Shown in pieces: positions 39,686 through 48,391 of a DNA stretch of 64,000 nt. Location of the stretch: assembly GCF_011170065.1 (NCBI RefSeq), contig NZ_BLLH01000001.1, positions 62,001 through 126,000 on the forward strand, given 5' to 3'. Source of the DNA: Pseudolactococcus insecticola. GTDB taxonomy: Bacteria; Bacillota; Bacilli; Lactobacillales; Streptococcaceae. Position 1 is the first letter of the stretch. Each line of letters begins with the position of its first letter. Made by a program: the position numbers and the translations under genes. The notes below the pieces were generated by a model. That model saw only the letters and a program-made list of their open reading frames with translations, had not been told where the DNA came from and did no database searches.

Positions 39686-40183
39686 ATGAACAATAATGAT
39701 ATTTTAATTCGTCTGCGCTACACGTTTGACATCAAAGATAGCGATATGCTAGATATTTTTGCCTTGGGCGGGTTGACGCTTACCCTAGAAGAACTCCGTG
39801 TCATCTTAAAGAAGCAAGAGCCTGATACAGCCCGTGATGAAGCCTTATCTCGTGAGAATTTAGAGCGTTTTTTAAATGGTTTCATCATTAGTCAACGTGG
39901 TGTAAAACTTGATAAAGACGGGAAAGAAGTGCCTGTGACGTTTGATATGACAAGCGATGCGCTGATTAACAATGTCACGATCAAGAAAATCAAGATAGCC
40001 ATGACTTATACGACAGATCACCTGCAAGATTTTCTTGCACAGGCTGGCAAAACAGTCTCTGCAAGCGAGCTTTCCGCTATTTTGCGTAATAAAAGTCATC
40101 GCAACTATAAGCCTGCAGGAGACCAAATCTTGAGAAATTTGCTCAAGGGGATGGCACTTGATTATCGCGGCAAAAAGGCTTGA
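39686..40183 (+). CDS. DUF1456 family protein (YehS-like)
   Basis: This 165-residue protein contains two tandem DUF1456 repeats: MNNNDILIRLRYTFDIKDSDMLDIFALGG and, later, TSDALINNVTIKKIKIAMTYTTDHLQDFLAQAG, each followed by a short NK-x-H/RNYKPAGDQILRNLLKGM-like segment. The family is widespread but has no known function. The frame is open to 39617, but the ATG at 39686 fits the promoter and the family start. The AAGG just before it is too close to be a normal ribosome binding site. Confidence 0.85.
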   Translation: MNNNDILIRLRYTFDIKDSDMLDIFALGGLTLTLEELRVILKKQEPDTARDEALSRENLERFLNGFIISQRGVKLDKDGKEVPVTFDMTSDALINNVTIKKIKIAMTYTTDHLQDFLAQAGKTVSASELSAILRNKSHRNYKPAGDQILRNLLKGMALDYRGKKA

Positions 40184-40208
40184 CCGCAAGGCCAGTTTTT
40201 GCTAAAAT
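40180..40208 (+). promoter_or_regulatory. Promoter of mnmG
   Basis: TTGACC (40180-40185), 17 bases, and TAAAAT (40203-40208) with a TG extension (40200-40201). The -35 box overlaps the stop codon of the DUF1456 gene. It would start RNA near 40215. Confidence 0.85.
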
Positions 40209-40228
40209 GTAAATATCATATGTCAGGT

Positions 40229-40280
40229 AGTCAAGTACCCGAAAAGATAGTTCGCTATTTTTCGTGTACTTGACTTTTTA
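40229..40280 (+). terminator. Promoter-proximal terminator (attenuator-like) upstream of mnmG
   Basis: AGTCAAGTAC (40229-40238) pairs perfectly with GTACTTGACT (40266-40275). CGAAAA pairs with TTTTCG and GATAG with GCTAT inside, so almost the whole 47 bases fold into one rod, ending in five T residues. It lies downstream of a strong promoter and 25 bases before the mnmG start. Confidence 0.8.
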
Positions 40281-40304
40281 TATGGCTGTTTTTAAGGAGA
40301 TAAG

Positions 40305-42176
40305 ATGAAGTTTCAAGAGCATTTTGATGTAATCGTTGTCGGGGCTGGCCACGCAGGTAGTGAGGCTGCGCTTGCGGCTGCACGTATGGGCAGTAAGACT
40401 TTGTTGCTTACAATCAATCTCAATATGGTCGCATTCATGCCGTGCAATCCAGCGGTTGGTGGTTCAGCAAAAGGGATCGTGGTGCGTGAGATTGATGCCC
40501 TGGGTGGCGAGATGGGGCGCAATATTGATAAGACGTACATCCAGATGAAAATGCTAAACACAGGTAAAGGTCCAGCGGTTCGCGCCTTGCGGGCGCAGGC
40601 TGACAAAGATTTGTATGCAGCTGAGATGAAAAAAACGATTGAGACAACGGAAAATCTGACGCTACGTCAAGCCATGGTGGAAGAAATCCTAGTTGAAGAT
40701 GACAAAATCATAGGCGTCAGAACTGCGACGGGCTCAAACTATGGTGCCACATCAGTTGTCATCACGACTGGGACAGCTTTGCGTGGAGAAATCATCATAG
40801 GTGAGCTCCAGTATTCGTCAGGTCCTAACAACTCGCTTGCCTCTGTTGGCTTGGCTGATAATCTGCGAAATCTGGGCTTTGAGATTGGTCGTTTTAAGAC
40901 GGGAACACCACCACGCGTTAAGGCAAGTAGCATTGATTACAGCAAGACTGAGATTCAACCTGGTGATACCAAGCCAAATCATTTTTCATTTTTGTCAAAA
41001 GACGCAGACTATCTGACGGATCAAGTCCCTTGCTGGCTGACTTATACCATGCTTTCAACGCATGAAATCATCCAAAATAACCTGCACCGGGCACCGATGT
41101 TTTCAGGCATGGTAAAAGGTGTCGGGCCACGCTATTGCCCGTCAATCGAGGATAAAATCGTGCGTTTTGCTGACAAGCCGCGTCATCAGCTTTTTTTGGA
41201 GCCTGAAGGCCGTCAGACTGAAGAAGTCTACGTGCAGGGGCTCTCAACCTCTATGCCTGAGGAAGTGCAGTTTGACATTTTGCATTCGATTCCAGGGCTT
41301 GAAAACGCTGAGCTCATGCGCCCTGGCTATGCGATTGAGTATGATGTCGTTTTGCCGCACCAATTGCGTGCCACACTTGAAACCAAGTTGATTTCGGGCT
41401 TGTTTACAGCTGGTCAGACTAACGGGACATCTGGCTACGAAGAGGCTGCGGGTCAAGGGTTGATTGCAGGGATCAATGCAGCGCTTAAAGCACAAGGCAA
41501 GCCTGAGTTTATCCTCAAGCGTTCTGACGCCTACATTGGCGTGATGATTGATGACCTTGTGACCAAGGGCACAATTGAGCCTTATCGTCTTCTGACGAGC
41601 CGGGCAGAGTATCGCTTGATTTTACGTCATGATAATGCTGATATGCGTTTGACGCCCCTTGGGCGTGAGGTTGGACTGGTTTCTGACGAACGTTGGACAA
41701 CATTTGACATCAAAAAATACCAGTATGAAAACGAAATGCTGCGCCTTGCCAAAAATAAACTCAAACCAATTGCAGAAACGAATGCTAAAATAGAAGCGCT
41801 AGGCTTTAAGCCATTGACAGATGCACTCACAGCAGCAGAATTTATGCGCCGTCAAGAGATCACTTACGAGATTGCGACGCAGTTTATCGGTCCTGCCCCA
41901 GAGATGCTTGACAGCAAGATTATTGAGCTGATTGAAACTGAGATCAAATATGAAGGCTACATCAAAAAAGCCCTAGATCAAGTGTCGAAAATGCACCGTT
42001 TGGAAGCTAAAAAAATCCCTAAAAATATTGACTGGGACGTACTTGATAGCATCGCCACAGAAGCTCGTCAGAAGTTCAAAAAAATCAATCCTGAAACAAT
42101 TGGCCAAGCTAGCCGCATTTCAGGAGTCAATCCTGCTGATATTTCAATTTTGATGGTTTATTTGGAAGGAAAATAA
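40305..42176 (+). CDS. mnmG: tRNA 5-carboxymethylaminomethyluridine synthase subunit MnmG (GidA)
   Basis: This 623-residue FAD enzyme works with MnmE to install the cmnm5 group on the wobble uridine of several tRNAs. The FAD site [19 protein letters not shown] (about 11-29) is followed by [12 protein letters not shown] with a catalytic cysteine and by the second GidA signature [15 protein letters not shown]. The C-terminal helical domain ends [25 protein letters not shown] (40294-40299) precedes the ATG. The leader contains a complete intrinsic terminator, so expression may be attenuated. Confidence 0.98.
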   Translation: MKFQEHFDVIVVGAGHAGSEAALAAARMGSKTLLLTINLNMVAFMPCNPAVGGSAKGIVVREIDALGGEMGRNIDKTYIQMKMLNTGKGPAVRALRAQADKDLYAAEMKKTIETTENLTLRQAMVEEILVEDDKIIGVRTATGSNYGATSVVITTGTALRGEIIIGELQYSSGPNNSLASVGLADNLRNLGFEIGRFKTGTPPRVKASSIDYSKTEIQPGDTKPNHFSFLSKDADYLTDQVPCWLTYTMLSTHEIIQNNLHRAPMFSGMVKGVGPRYCPSIEDKIVRFADKPRHQLFLEPEGRQTEEVYVQGLSTSMPEEVQFDILHSIPGLENAELMRPGYAIEYDVVLPHQLRATLETKLISGLFTAGQTNGTSGYEEAAGQGLIAGINAALKAQGKPEFILKRSDAYIGVMIDDLVTKGTIEPYRLLTSRAEYRLILRHDNADMRLTPLGREVGLVSDERWTTFDIKKYQYENEMLRLAKNKLKPIAETNAKIEALGFKPLTDALTAAEFMRRQEITYEIATQFIGPAPEMLDSKIIELIETEIKYEGYIKKALDQVSKMHRLEAKKIPKNIDWDVLDSIATEARQKFKKINPETIGQASRISGVNPADISILMVYLEGK

Positions 42177-42195
42177 GTTTTTTTAGTCAAAGCTA

Positions 42196-42224
42196 TTGAC
42201 GGGGAGTCAAAGCTATGATATACT
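42196..42224 (+). promoter_or_regulatory. Promoter of infC-rpmI-rplT
   Basis: TTGACG (42196-42201), 17 bases, and TATACT (42219-42224) with a TG extension (42216-42217). The sequence AGTCAAAGCTAT is repeated at 42185-42196 and 42205-42216, around the -35 box and up to the -10 box. Confidence 0.9.
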
Positions 42225-42230
42225 AGAGAA

Positions 42231-42473
42231 GTTGAAAAGCAGAAAGCCCCCGCTTTCTCGCCAATATTGCGCAAGCTACTTGGCATTGAAGATGAATTTA
42301 ATCTCTGATTTCAGAGTTATCATTTTATAGCGGGCTTTCTGATGAAAGCTCGCTTTGTTTTTCAGTTGTTTTTCAATAAAGACGTTGGCTCTTTTAGCCA
42401 GCAGATAGGTAAATTAATTGCGCGGCTTATCCGTTTTGGATAAGGCGACATCTTAATTGTAAGGAGAACAGTC
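42231..42473 (+). ncRNA. Structured infC leader (L20-leader-like)
   Basis: The 240-base leader can form two local hairpins, AGAAAGC/GCTTTCT (42241-42258) and GCTTTC-TGAT-GAAAGC (42334-42349). Alternatively CAGAAAGCCC (42240-42249) can pair over about 80 bases with GGGCTTTCTG (42332-42341). Only one state can exist at a time. CTCTGATTTCAGAG (42304-42317) and TTATCC/GGATAA (42428-42442) are further stems. In Bacillus the equivalent leader is controlled by ribosomal protein L20, encoded last in this operon; applying that here is inference. Confidence 0.65.
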
Positions 42474-42995
42474 ATAGCAAGAGAAAGAGTCACAATGAAT
42501 CAAGCGATTCGTGCAAGCGAAGTTCGCTTAATCTCAGCAGACGGCGATCAACTTGGCATCACGCCAACTCGCGACGCGCTTGAGCAAGCCATGGATCAAG
42601 ATATGGACTTGGTTTTGATTTCAGCGCAAGCAACACCCCCTGTTGCGAAAATTATGGATTTCACCAAATTCAAATTTGAGCAAAAGAAAAAACTCAAGGA
42701 ACAAAAGAAAAATCAGGCTGTCGTAACAGTCAAAGAAGTTCGATTGTCTCCGGTTATTGACCAAAATGACTTTGATACAAAATTGCGTCAAGCAAGTAAA
42801 TTCCTTGAAAAAGGAAACAAAGTCAAGGTTTCTATCCGCTTCAAAGGGCGGATGATCACCCACAAAGATGTTGGTCAAAAAGTCTTGGACGATTTTGTTA
42901 TCGCAACCCAAGATATTGCGCACGTCGAGCAACGTGCTAAGATGGATGGACGTCAAATGTTCATGCAGCTTGCACCCGGCGAAAAGAAGAAATAA
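42474..42995 (+). CDS. infC: Translation initiation factor IF-3, apparent ATA start
   Basis: This 173-residue factor binds the 30S subunit, blocks premature 50S joining and rejects non-standard start codons. Both halves are visible: the N-domain ([19 protein letters not shown]) and the C-domain with [42 protein letters not shown]. The first in-frame ATG (42495) has no ribosome binding site and would cut off the usual N-terminal lead-in. An ATA at 42474 lies exactly 7 bases behind AAGGAG (42461-42466) and gives a family-like start and length. Non-AUG starts allow IF-3 to limit its own synthesis. Confidence 0.95.
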   Translation: MARERVTMNQAIRASEVRLISADGDQLGITPTRDALEQAMDQDMDLVLISAQATPPVAKIMDFTKFKFEQKKKLKEQKKNQAVVTVKEVRLSPVIDQNDFDTKLRQASKFLEKGNKVKVSIRFKGRMITHKDVGQKVLDDFVIATQDIAHVEQRAKMDGRQMFMQLAPGEKKK

Positions 42996-43066
42996 GGTCA
43001 TTTCTGACATGGCAGTTTAAGCTTCGTCAGAAAGCCTGATTCAAAAAAATAGAGGAGATTTTAGCA

Positions 43067-43267
43067 ATGCCTAAACAAAAATCACATCGCGCTTCAGCAA
43101 AACGTTTCAAACGTACAGGTTCTGGAGGCTTGAAACGTTTCAAAGCTTATACAAGCCACCGTTTCCACGGGAAAACTAAAAAACAACGTCGTCACTTGCG
43201 TAAAGCTGGTATGGTGTCAACTGGTGACTTTAAACGTATCCGTAAAATGGTTTACTCTCTTAAATAA
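43067..43267 (+). CDS. rpmI: 50S ribosomal protein L35 (bL35)
   Basis: This 66-residue, very basic protein starts [36 protein letters not shown] and ends [10 protein letters not shown], as expected for bL35. GAGGAG precedes the ATG. It is the middle gene of infC-rpmI-rplT. Confidence 0.98.
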   Translation: MPKQKSHRASAKRFKRTGSGGLKRFKAYTSHRFHGKTKKQRRHLRKAGMVSTGDFKRIRKMVYSLK

Positions 43268-43329
43268 TAAGAGACATTTTCAGATCGCAGAACTACATTA
43301 AACTAAGATATATATAAGGAGAATTATCA

Positions 43330-43689
43330 ATGGCTCGTGTTAAAGGTGGCGTTGTAAGCCGCAAACGTCGTAAACGTGTACTGAAACTTGCGAAAGGTTA
43401 TTATGGAGCAAAACATACTTTGTTCCGTACTGCCAAAGAACAAGTCATGAATTCATATAACTATGCATTCCGTGACCGTCGTCAAAAGAAACGTGATTTC
43501 CGTAAGTTGTGGATTGCACGTATCAATGCGGCAGCTCGTATCAACGGTTTGTCTTATTCAAAATTGATGCATGGTTTGAAATTGGCTGAAATCGAAGTCA
43601 ACCGTAAAATGCTCGCTGACCTCGCAGTCAACGACGCAGCAGCTTTCACAGCTTTGGCTGATGAAGCTAAGAAAAACTTGGCTAAATAA
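43330..43689 (+). CDS. rplT: 50S ribosomal protein L20 (bL20)
   Basis: This 119-residue assembly protein starts [38 protein letters not shown] and is typical bL20: a long basic N-terminal tail that penetrates 23S rRNA, then a globular domain. It is probably the autoregulator of the operon through the leader. AAGGAG precedes the ATG and a terminator follows 6 bases after the stop. Confidence 0.98.
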   Translation: MARVKGGVVSRKRRKRVLKLAKGYYGAKHTLFRTAKEQVMNSYNYAFRDRRQKKRDFRKLWIARINAAARINGLSYSKLMHGLKLAEIEVNRKMLADLAVNDAAAFTALADEAKKNLAK

Positions 43690-43694
43690 TATGG

Positions 43695-43728
43695 AAACGT
43701 GAGTGATTTAGATCGCTCACGTTTTTTG
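43695..43728 (+). terminator. Intrinsic terminator of the infC operon
   Basis: AACGTGAGTGAT (43696-43707) pairs with ATCGCTCACGTT (43712-43723) with one T-G pair around TTAG, then T residues. Confidence 0.95.
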
Positions 43729-43794
43729 TTTTATTGATAAGTTGAAAATGTCGCAAAATACTTTCATTTTATGTCCAACATACTTTACTTTTTG

Positions 43795-43803
43795 TGTTAT
43801 AAT
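43795..43803 (+). promoter_or_regulatory. Extended -10 promoter of feoAB
   Basis: TGTTATAAT is an extended -10 (TATAAT at 43798-43803). The leader is about 125 bases and contains a hairpin (43882-43910) in which AGTG/CACT and AGG/CCT are the main stems. Confidence 0.65.
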
Positions 43804-43938
43804 AAATTCATAGGCAAATTATTTGAATTTTGTAGTGAAATTTGCTTTATATTTAGTTTTGATAACTAATAAGTGAAAGGCAGTGTGCCAGGGGATAGTC
43901 CTAGGGCACTTATAGATAGAATAGATGGTAATTTTAGT

Positions 43939-44448
43939 ATGTTAACATTGAGCAATTGTCCTTTGAAGCAGACCTATTTTGTGGCAAATCTGGCTGGAAG
44001 TACTGAGGCGAAAAAGCAGCTGCAAAATCTAGGTATCATCAAAAATGCACGGGTTGCAATTATGAATCGTGACAGCCATAATGGTGTCGTTTTGATTCAC
44101 AACTCGCGTGTTGCGCTGGATACGACACTGCTTGCGATGATTACAGTGTCAAAGGAACTAGTGGGTAAGGAAAATCTCAAAACTTTGTCTGACGTCAAAC
44201 CTGGTCAGACGGCGATGGTGCAAGGTATTCTAACGGCTGACAAGGATGATGATTTGACGGCGCATCGTCATAATGAAGCGCTGAAACGTCGTCTACTTGA
44301 TATGGGTGTGACGCGTGGTACACGTATTTTCGTCAGAAAAGTGGCGCCACTAGGTGATCCGATGGAGTTGCATGTGCGTGGCTATGAGCTAACACTGCGT
44401 AAAAATGAAGCTGAAAAAGTGGAAGTGAGTGTGCTTGCAAATGGCTGA
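43939..44448 (+). CDS. feoA: Ferrous iron transport protein A with two FeoA domains
   Basis: This protein of about 169 residues contains two SH3-like FeoA domains in tandem (about 1-75 and 80-166). Domain 2 is canonical: LKTLSDVKPGQTAMVQGI, RRLLDMGVTRGTRIFV, and a final LRKNEAEKVEV. Domain 1 is more divergent but keeps LQNLGIIKNARVAI and SRVALDTTLLAMITV. FeoA domains are thought to modulate the FeoB channel. The frame opens at GTG 43873, but that lead has no family resemblance; ATG 43939 is the better start, with a weak AGATGG ribosome binding site. The stop overlaps feoB by 8 bases. Confidence 0.88.
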   Translation: MLTLSNCPLKQTYFVANLAGSTEAKKQLQNLGIIKNARVAIMNRDSHNGVVLIHNSRVALDTTLLAMITVSKELVGKENLKTLSDVKPGQTAMVQGILTADKDDDLTAHRHNEALKRRLLDMGVTRGTRIFVRKVAPLGDPMELHVRGYELTLRKNEAEKVEVSVLANG

Positions 44449-46537
44449 AAACATCAGACTAGCGCTCGTTGGTAATCCCAACTCAGGTAAAACCTCGAGT
44501 TTGAACCTGCTAACAGGTTCAAATCAGTACGTCGGCAATTGGCCAGGTGTGACGGTTGAGCGGAAATCAGGCAGATATGTCAAAAATAAGACGATTATCA
44601 TCCAAGATTTGCCGGGAATTTATTCGCTGTCACCCTTTACGCCGGAAGAAAATGTCACGCGTGACTATCTCTTGTCTGACGACTATGATGCCGTCATCAA
44701 TATCATCGATGCGACAAATATCGAGCGCAATCTCTATCTGACGACGCAGCTGATTGAGATCGGGAAACCTGTGATTTTAGCGCTGAACATGACGGATTTG
44801 CTTGCGCGTAATAACATTTTTATCGACATGGAAAAACTTGCTTATTCGTTAGGTGTTCCGGTCGTTTCAATCTCTGCCCTCAAAAACAAAGGCTTTGATG
44901 AGCTGATTGTGACGGCGAAAAAAGCTGCGCCGCCTGAAGTTCACCTGCATTTTGATGAACGTTTTGAGGCGAGTCTGTCAGAACTTTCGGTAGCAACACA
45001 GCTTGACAACCGCTTTGACCTGATTAAAGTTTTTGAAAATGATGCCAAGATTTTAAAGAAAGTTAGCTTGAGTCAATCGCAAGTAGATGACGTCTCAGAA
45101 ATTGTCAAAATCACTGAGGACATTTTTTTAGATGACCGACAAAGCATCGTGGTAAATGAGCGCTATCAGTATCTGACCAAGTTAGTCGAGCTGGTCGAGC
45201 GCAAGACACAAGGCATCAGACTCAACATTTCTGACAAGATTGACCAATTTGTAACCTCACGATTTTTTGGTCTGCCATTTTTCCTATTTGTCATGTGGGC
45301 CGTGTATTTTCTGAGCATTCAGACGGTTGGCACCATGGGAACCGACTGGATAAATGATCAGTTATTTGGCAATCTGGTGCCAGATCTTGCACAAAAAGGG
45401 TTAGATGCCTTACAAATTGCACCGATTGGACAGCACTTGATTTTGGACGGGATCATTGCTGGGGTCGGTGCTGTACTTGGTTTCATTCCGCAAATTTTTG
45501 TTCTTTTCATCTGTCTGGGCATTCTTGAGGACTCGGGTTACATGAGTCGTGTTGCCTTTGTCATGGACCGTGTTTTCAGACGTTTTGGCTTATCAGGAAA
45601 ATCCTTCATTCCAATGCTGATTGCAACAGGATGCGGGATTCCAGGCGTCATGGCCTCACGTACGATTGAAAATGAACGTGACAGAAAAATCACGATCATG
45701 GTGACAACTTTCATGCCTTGCTCAGCCAAGCTGCCGATTATTGCGCTTGTTGCTGGTGCTCTGTTTCCAAATAACTCATTGATTGCGCCAAGTGCCTATT
45801 TTATCGGTATTTTGACGATTATCCTGAGCGGTATCATGCTCAAGAAAACGAAGTTTTTAGGCGGATCTGTAACACCATTTATCATGGAATTGCCAAATTA
45901 CCACCTGCCCAAATGGTCAAATGTGCTGCGCTATGCCTTTGACAAGGCGCTTAGTTTTATCAAGCGTGCTGGGACAATTATCCTCGCGACAACGATTTTA
46001 CTCTGGTTTATGATGACCTTTGATTTTCATCTGCATGAGGTGCCAACGGATCAGTCAATTTTGGCTGATATCGGTCGCTTGATCATGCCGTTATTTGCGC
46101 CGCTTGGCTGGACGTCTTGGCAGGCGACGGTGTCGACGTTTACAGGCCTTCTTGCCAAAGAAACGCTGGTATCGACCATGGGCGTGCTTTACCATGCCAA
46201 AGGTGGTGCCGCGCTGAATACTGCTATGACGCAGCATTTTACGGCGCTTTCAGCTTACACGCTTTTGACGTTTAATCTCCTGTGCGCACCATGTTTTGCG
46301 GCCATAGGGGCCATTTATCGCGAGATGGGGACCGCCAAGTGGACCGCCATAGCCGTTGGCTTTCAGTGCGGGATTGCCTATGTGTTTAGCTTTATCATCT
46401 ATCAGTTGGGTAATGTTATGCTCACAGGGCGTTTTAGTCCACTTGCCATTGTTGCAGTGCTTGCCTTTGCAACCTGTCTTTACTATCTCTTTAGAAAACC
46501 AGCCTATGTGCTACCAAAAGAAAGTGTGCTTGTATGA
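44441..46537 (+). CDS. feoB: Ferrous iron transporter FeoB
   Basis: This 698-residue Fe2+ uptake protein has an N-terminal G domain with G1 GNPNSGKTS (11-19), G3 DLPG and G4 NMTD, a helical spacer, and a membrane part with two Gate motifs (GCGIPGVMASRTIENERDRKITIMVTTFMPCSAKLP and, later, GLLAKETLVSTMGVLY with the Cys-containing LLCAPCFAA). I start at ATG 44441, inside the end of feoA, rather than the upstream GTG 44429. The last base of its final sense codon forms part of the ATG of the next small gene. Confidence 0.97.
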   Translation: MAENIRLALVGNPNSGKTSSLNLLTGSNQYVGNWPGVTVERKSGRYVKNKTIIIQDLPGIYSLSPFTPEENVTRDYLLSDDYDAVINIIDATNIERNLYLTTQLIEIGKPVILALNMTDLLARNNIFIDMEKLAYSLGVPVVSISALKNKGFDELIVTAKKAAPPEVHLHFDERFEASLSELSVATQLDNRFDLIKVFENDAKILKKVSLSQSQVDDVSEIVKITEDIFLDDRQSIVVNERYQYLTKLVELVERKTQGIRLNISDKIDQFVTSRFFGLPFFLFVMWAVYFLSIQTVGTMGTDWINDQLFGNLVPDLAQKGLDALQIAPIGQHLILDGIIAGVGAVLGFIPQIFVLFICLGILEDSGYMSRVAFVMDRVFRRFGLSGKSFIPMLIATGCGIPGVMASRTIENERDRKITIMVTTFMPCSAKLPIIALVAGALFPNNSLIAPSAYFIGILTIILSGIMLKKTKFLGGSVTPFIMELPNYHLPKWSNVLRYAFDKALSFIKRAGTIILATTILLWFMMTFDFHLHEVPTDQSILADIGRLIMPLFAPLGWTSWQATVSTFTGLLAKETLVSTMGVLYHAKGGAALNTAMTQHFTALSAYTLLTFNLLCAPCFAAIGAIYREMGTAKWTAIAVGFQCGIAYVFSFIIYQLGNVMLTGRFSPLAIVAVLAFATCLYYLFRKPAYVLPKESVLV

Positions 46538-46668
46538 ATATCCAAACGATGATTATCTTTTTTCTTGCCATTATAGGCGCTGGGTTTGCTTTTTACAAGT
46601 ATATCAAAGCTCGAGGTGCCTGTGACGATTGTAATTGTAGCTGTCCTGTAAAAGAACAGATGAAATAA
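46534..46668 (+). CDS. FeoB-associated Cys-rich membrane protein
   Basis: This 44-residue protein begins with an ATG that overlaps the feoB stop (ATGA). It has one N-terminal transmembrane helix (about residues 5-23), a short basic stretch (KYIKARG), and a cysteine cluster CDDCNCSC (Cys-x2-Cys-x-Cys-x-Cys). This layout matches the FeoB-associated Cys-rich family, small proteins encoded directly after feoB in Firmicutes that may hand over or shield iron. The function is not proven experimentally as far as I know. It is intact. Confidence 0.85.
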   Translation: MNIQTMIIFFLAIIGAGFAFYKYIKARGACDDCNCSCPVKEQMK

Positions 46669-46684
46669 AATATCATATTTCCAC

Positions 46685-46713
46685 TTGACATTCTACAAAA
46701 ATAGTCGTAAAAT
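46685..46713 (+). promoter_or_regulatory. Promoter of the trp operon
   Basis: TTGACA (46685-46690) and TAAAAT (46708-46713) are 17 bases apart. The transcript would start near 46720 and carry the T-box leader. Confidence 0.93.
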
Positions 46714-46719
46714 TAGTTT

Positions 46720-46976
46720 TATTAGCAGAAAGAAGTAGCTTAGTCAATGAATTTTCAGAGACTTGTCGGTCATTGCGAGACAAGAGTTCAGACTAGGCGA
46801 ATGGGCTGCTAGGAAAATGAATTTGATTTGAAACAATAAAAATCACGTCCGTGCTCGATACCGCACACACCCTTGTTAGAGGGAATGAGATGACAGGCTT
46901 TTTCTGTCAAATTGAGGTGGCACCGCGTGTTATAACGTCCTCGACAAATTAATTTTTGTCGGGGATTTTTTTGTAT
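46720..46976 (+). ncRNA. T-box riboswitch, tryptophan-specific
   Basis: The leader has all parts of a T-box. Stem I is closed by AGTAGC pairing with GCTGCT, and TAGTC with GACTA. The specifier loop on the 3' side reads GAA-TGG-G, placing a UGG (Trp) codon at 46802-46804. The T-box motif GAGGTGGCACCGCG is at 46914-46927. Uncharged tRNA-Trp should pair with both and favour the antiterminator; charged tRNA lets the terminator at 46938-46972 form. The lactococcal trp operon is known to be controlled in this way. Confidence 0.95.
46938..46972 (+). terminator. T-box controlled terminator
   Basis: TCCTCGACAAA (46938-46948) pairs with TTTGTCGGGGA (46955-46965) with one T-G pair, followed by seven T residues. 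Its 5' arm would be held by the T-box antiterminator when tRNA-Trp is uncharged. Confidence 0.93.
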
Positions 46977-47014
46977 CGATTTTGAGAAATTGACAGACTA
47001 GAAAGACTTGGCTT

Positions 47015-48391
47015 ATGACTTTAAGAAAAACAATCAATGCTGACATTATCACACCAATTTTGGCGTATTTACGCTTGGATATGAAACGTAAAATCATCCT
47101 GGAGTCGATCCCGAGGGAAAAAGAAAATTCACGTTATTCGATGATTGCCTATAATCCCGTCCATGAAATCAAGTTTGAAAATGGCGTTCTGACGGACAAT
47201 GGTATTGAAAAAACTGGCGATCCGCTGGATTATCTGGGCGAGTTGACGGTGAAAAATAAAGTTGTCTCAGATCTGCCCTTTACAGGTGGTGCGATTGGAT
47301 TTGTCAGCTACGACACGATTTCTTTTTATGAAAATATCGGTCAGATTCCAAAGGACGTGATTGGCACACCTGACTTGCATTTCTTTTTGTACGAGTCGTA
47401 TCTCGTTTTTGACCATAAAAAAGAGCAGATTACTATTGTTGAGTCGGACATTTACAGCGGTCGTTCTGACGCAGACGCAAAGCTTGCTATGGAGCTTGTT
47501 TTGTCAAATCTGACGCGACCTCACAAAGCTGAGTTTGAAACGGTCAAGCTCAATAAGCTGTCATTTCAGTCTAATACTGAAAAAGCTGATTTTATCAAAA
47601 TGGTGGAGAAAGCAAAAACATATATCAAAAATGGTGACATGTTTCAGATTGTACTCAGCCAGCGTTTGACGAGTGATCTGACGGGCAATCCATTTGATTA
47701 TTATCGGAATCTGCGTCTGACGAATCCGTCAAATTACCTTTATTTTCTGGATTTTGGAGATTATCAGATCATGGGTGCAAGTCCTGAAAGTCTTGTCTCA
47801 GTCAAAAATGGCGTCGTCACCACTAATCCCATTGCAGGAACACGACCGCGTGGCAGCTCAGAGCTAGAAGACGAGCGTTTGACGGCAGATCTACTTTCTG
47901 ATAAAAAAGAAGTCGCAGAACACCGCATGTTAGTCGATCTCGGACGTAATGACATTGGCAAAATTGCCAAAATCGGAACAGTCAAAGTCACCAAATACAT
48001 GGAAGTCGAGTATTTCCGCTATGTCATGCATCTGACGAGCGTGGTCAAAGGTGAGTTGCTTGATAATGTGACGAGTCTTGACGCGCTCAAATCAACCTTG
48101 CCTGCGGGTACCGTGTCTGGTGCGCCGAAAATCCGCGCCATGCAGCGCATTTATGAGCTAGAAAAAACTAAGCGTGGCATCTATGCTGGTGCAATCGGCT
48201 ACCTGTCAAGTAATTCGGACATGGATTTTGCCATTGCGCTTAGGACCATGGTGCTAAAAGACGGCAAAGCGCACGCCCAAGCAGGCGCAGGCATCGTCTT
48301 TGATAGCGTCCCCGAAAACGAGTATCAGGAAACGCTTAACAAAGCAAAAGCCATGACACAGATTGGAGAAAGTAATGATTTTATTAGTTGA
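47015..48391 (+). CDS. trpE: Anthranilate synthase component I
   Basis: This 458-residue enzyme converts chorismate to anthranilate with ammonia supplied by TrpG. The chorismate-binding C-domain is clear: NGDMFQIVLSQR, MGASPESLV, NPIAGTRPRG, DERLTADLLSDKKEVAEHRMLVDLGRNDIGK, and LPAGTVSGAPKIRAM. The N-domain holds the expected tryptophan-feedback region. The ribosome binding site before ATG 47015 is weak (AGAAAG). trpG overlaps its end by 17 bases. Confidence 0.98.
   Translation: MTLRKTINADIITPILAYLRLDMKRKIILESIPREKENSRYSMIAYNPVHEIKFENGVLTDNGIEKTGDPLDYLGELTVKNKVVSDLPFTGGAIGFVSYDTISFYENIGQIPKDVIGTPDLHFFLYESYLVFDHKKEQITIVESDIYSGRSDADAKLAMELVLSNLTRPHKAEFETVKLNKLSFQSNTEKADFIKMVEKAKTYIKNGDMFQIVLSQRLTSDLTGNPFDYYRNLRLTNPSNYLYFLDFGDYQIMGASPESLVSVKNGVVTTNPIAGTRPRGSSELEDERLTADLLSDKKEVAEHRMLVDLGRNDIGKIAKIGTVKVTKYMEVEYFRYVMHLTSVVKGELLDNVTSLDALKSTLPAGTVSGAPKIRAMQRIYELEKTKRGIYAGAIGYLSSNSDMDFAIALRTMVLKDGKAHAQAGAGIVFDSVPENEYQETLNKAKAMTQIGESNDFIS

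Noticed and set aside
46669-47014. A leader-peptide attenuator with Trp codons for the trp operon.
   Set aside because: No short ORF with a ribosome binding site and clustered TGG codons is present. The T-box motif and specifier explain the region.
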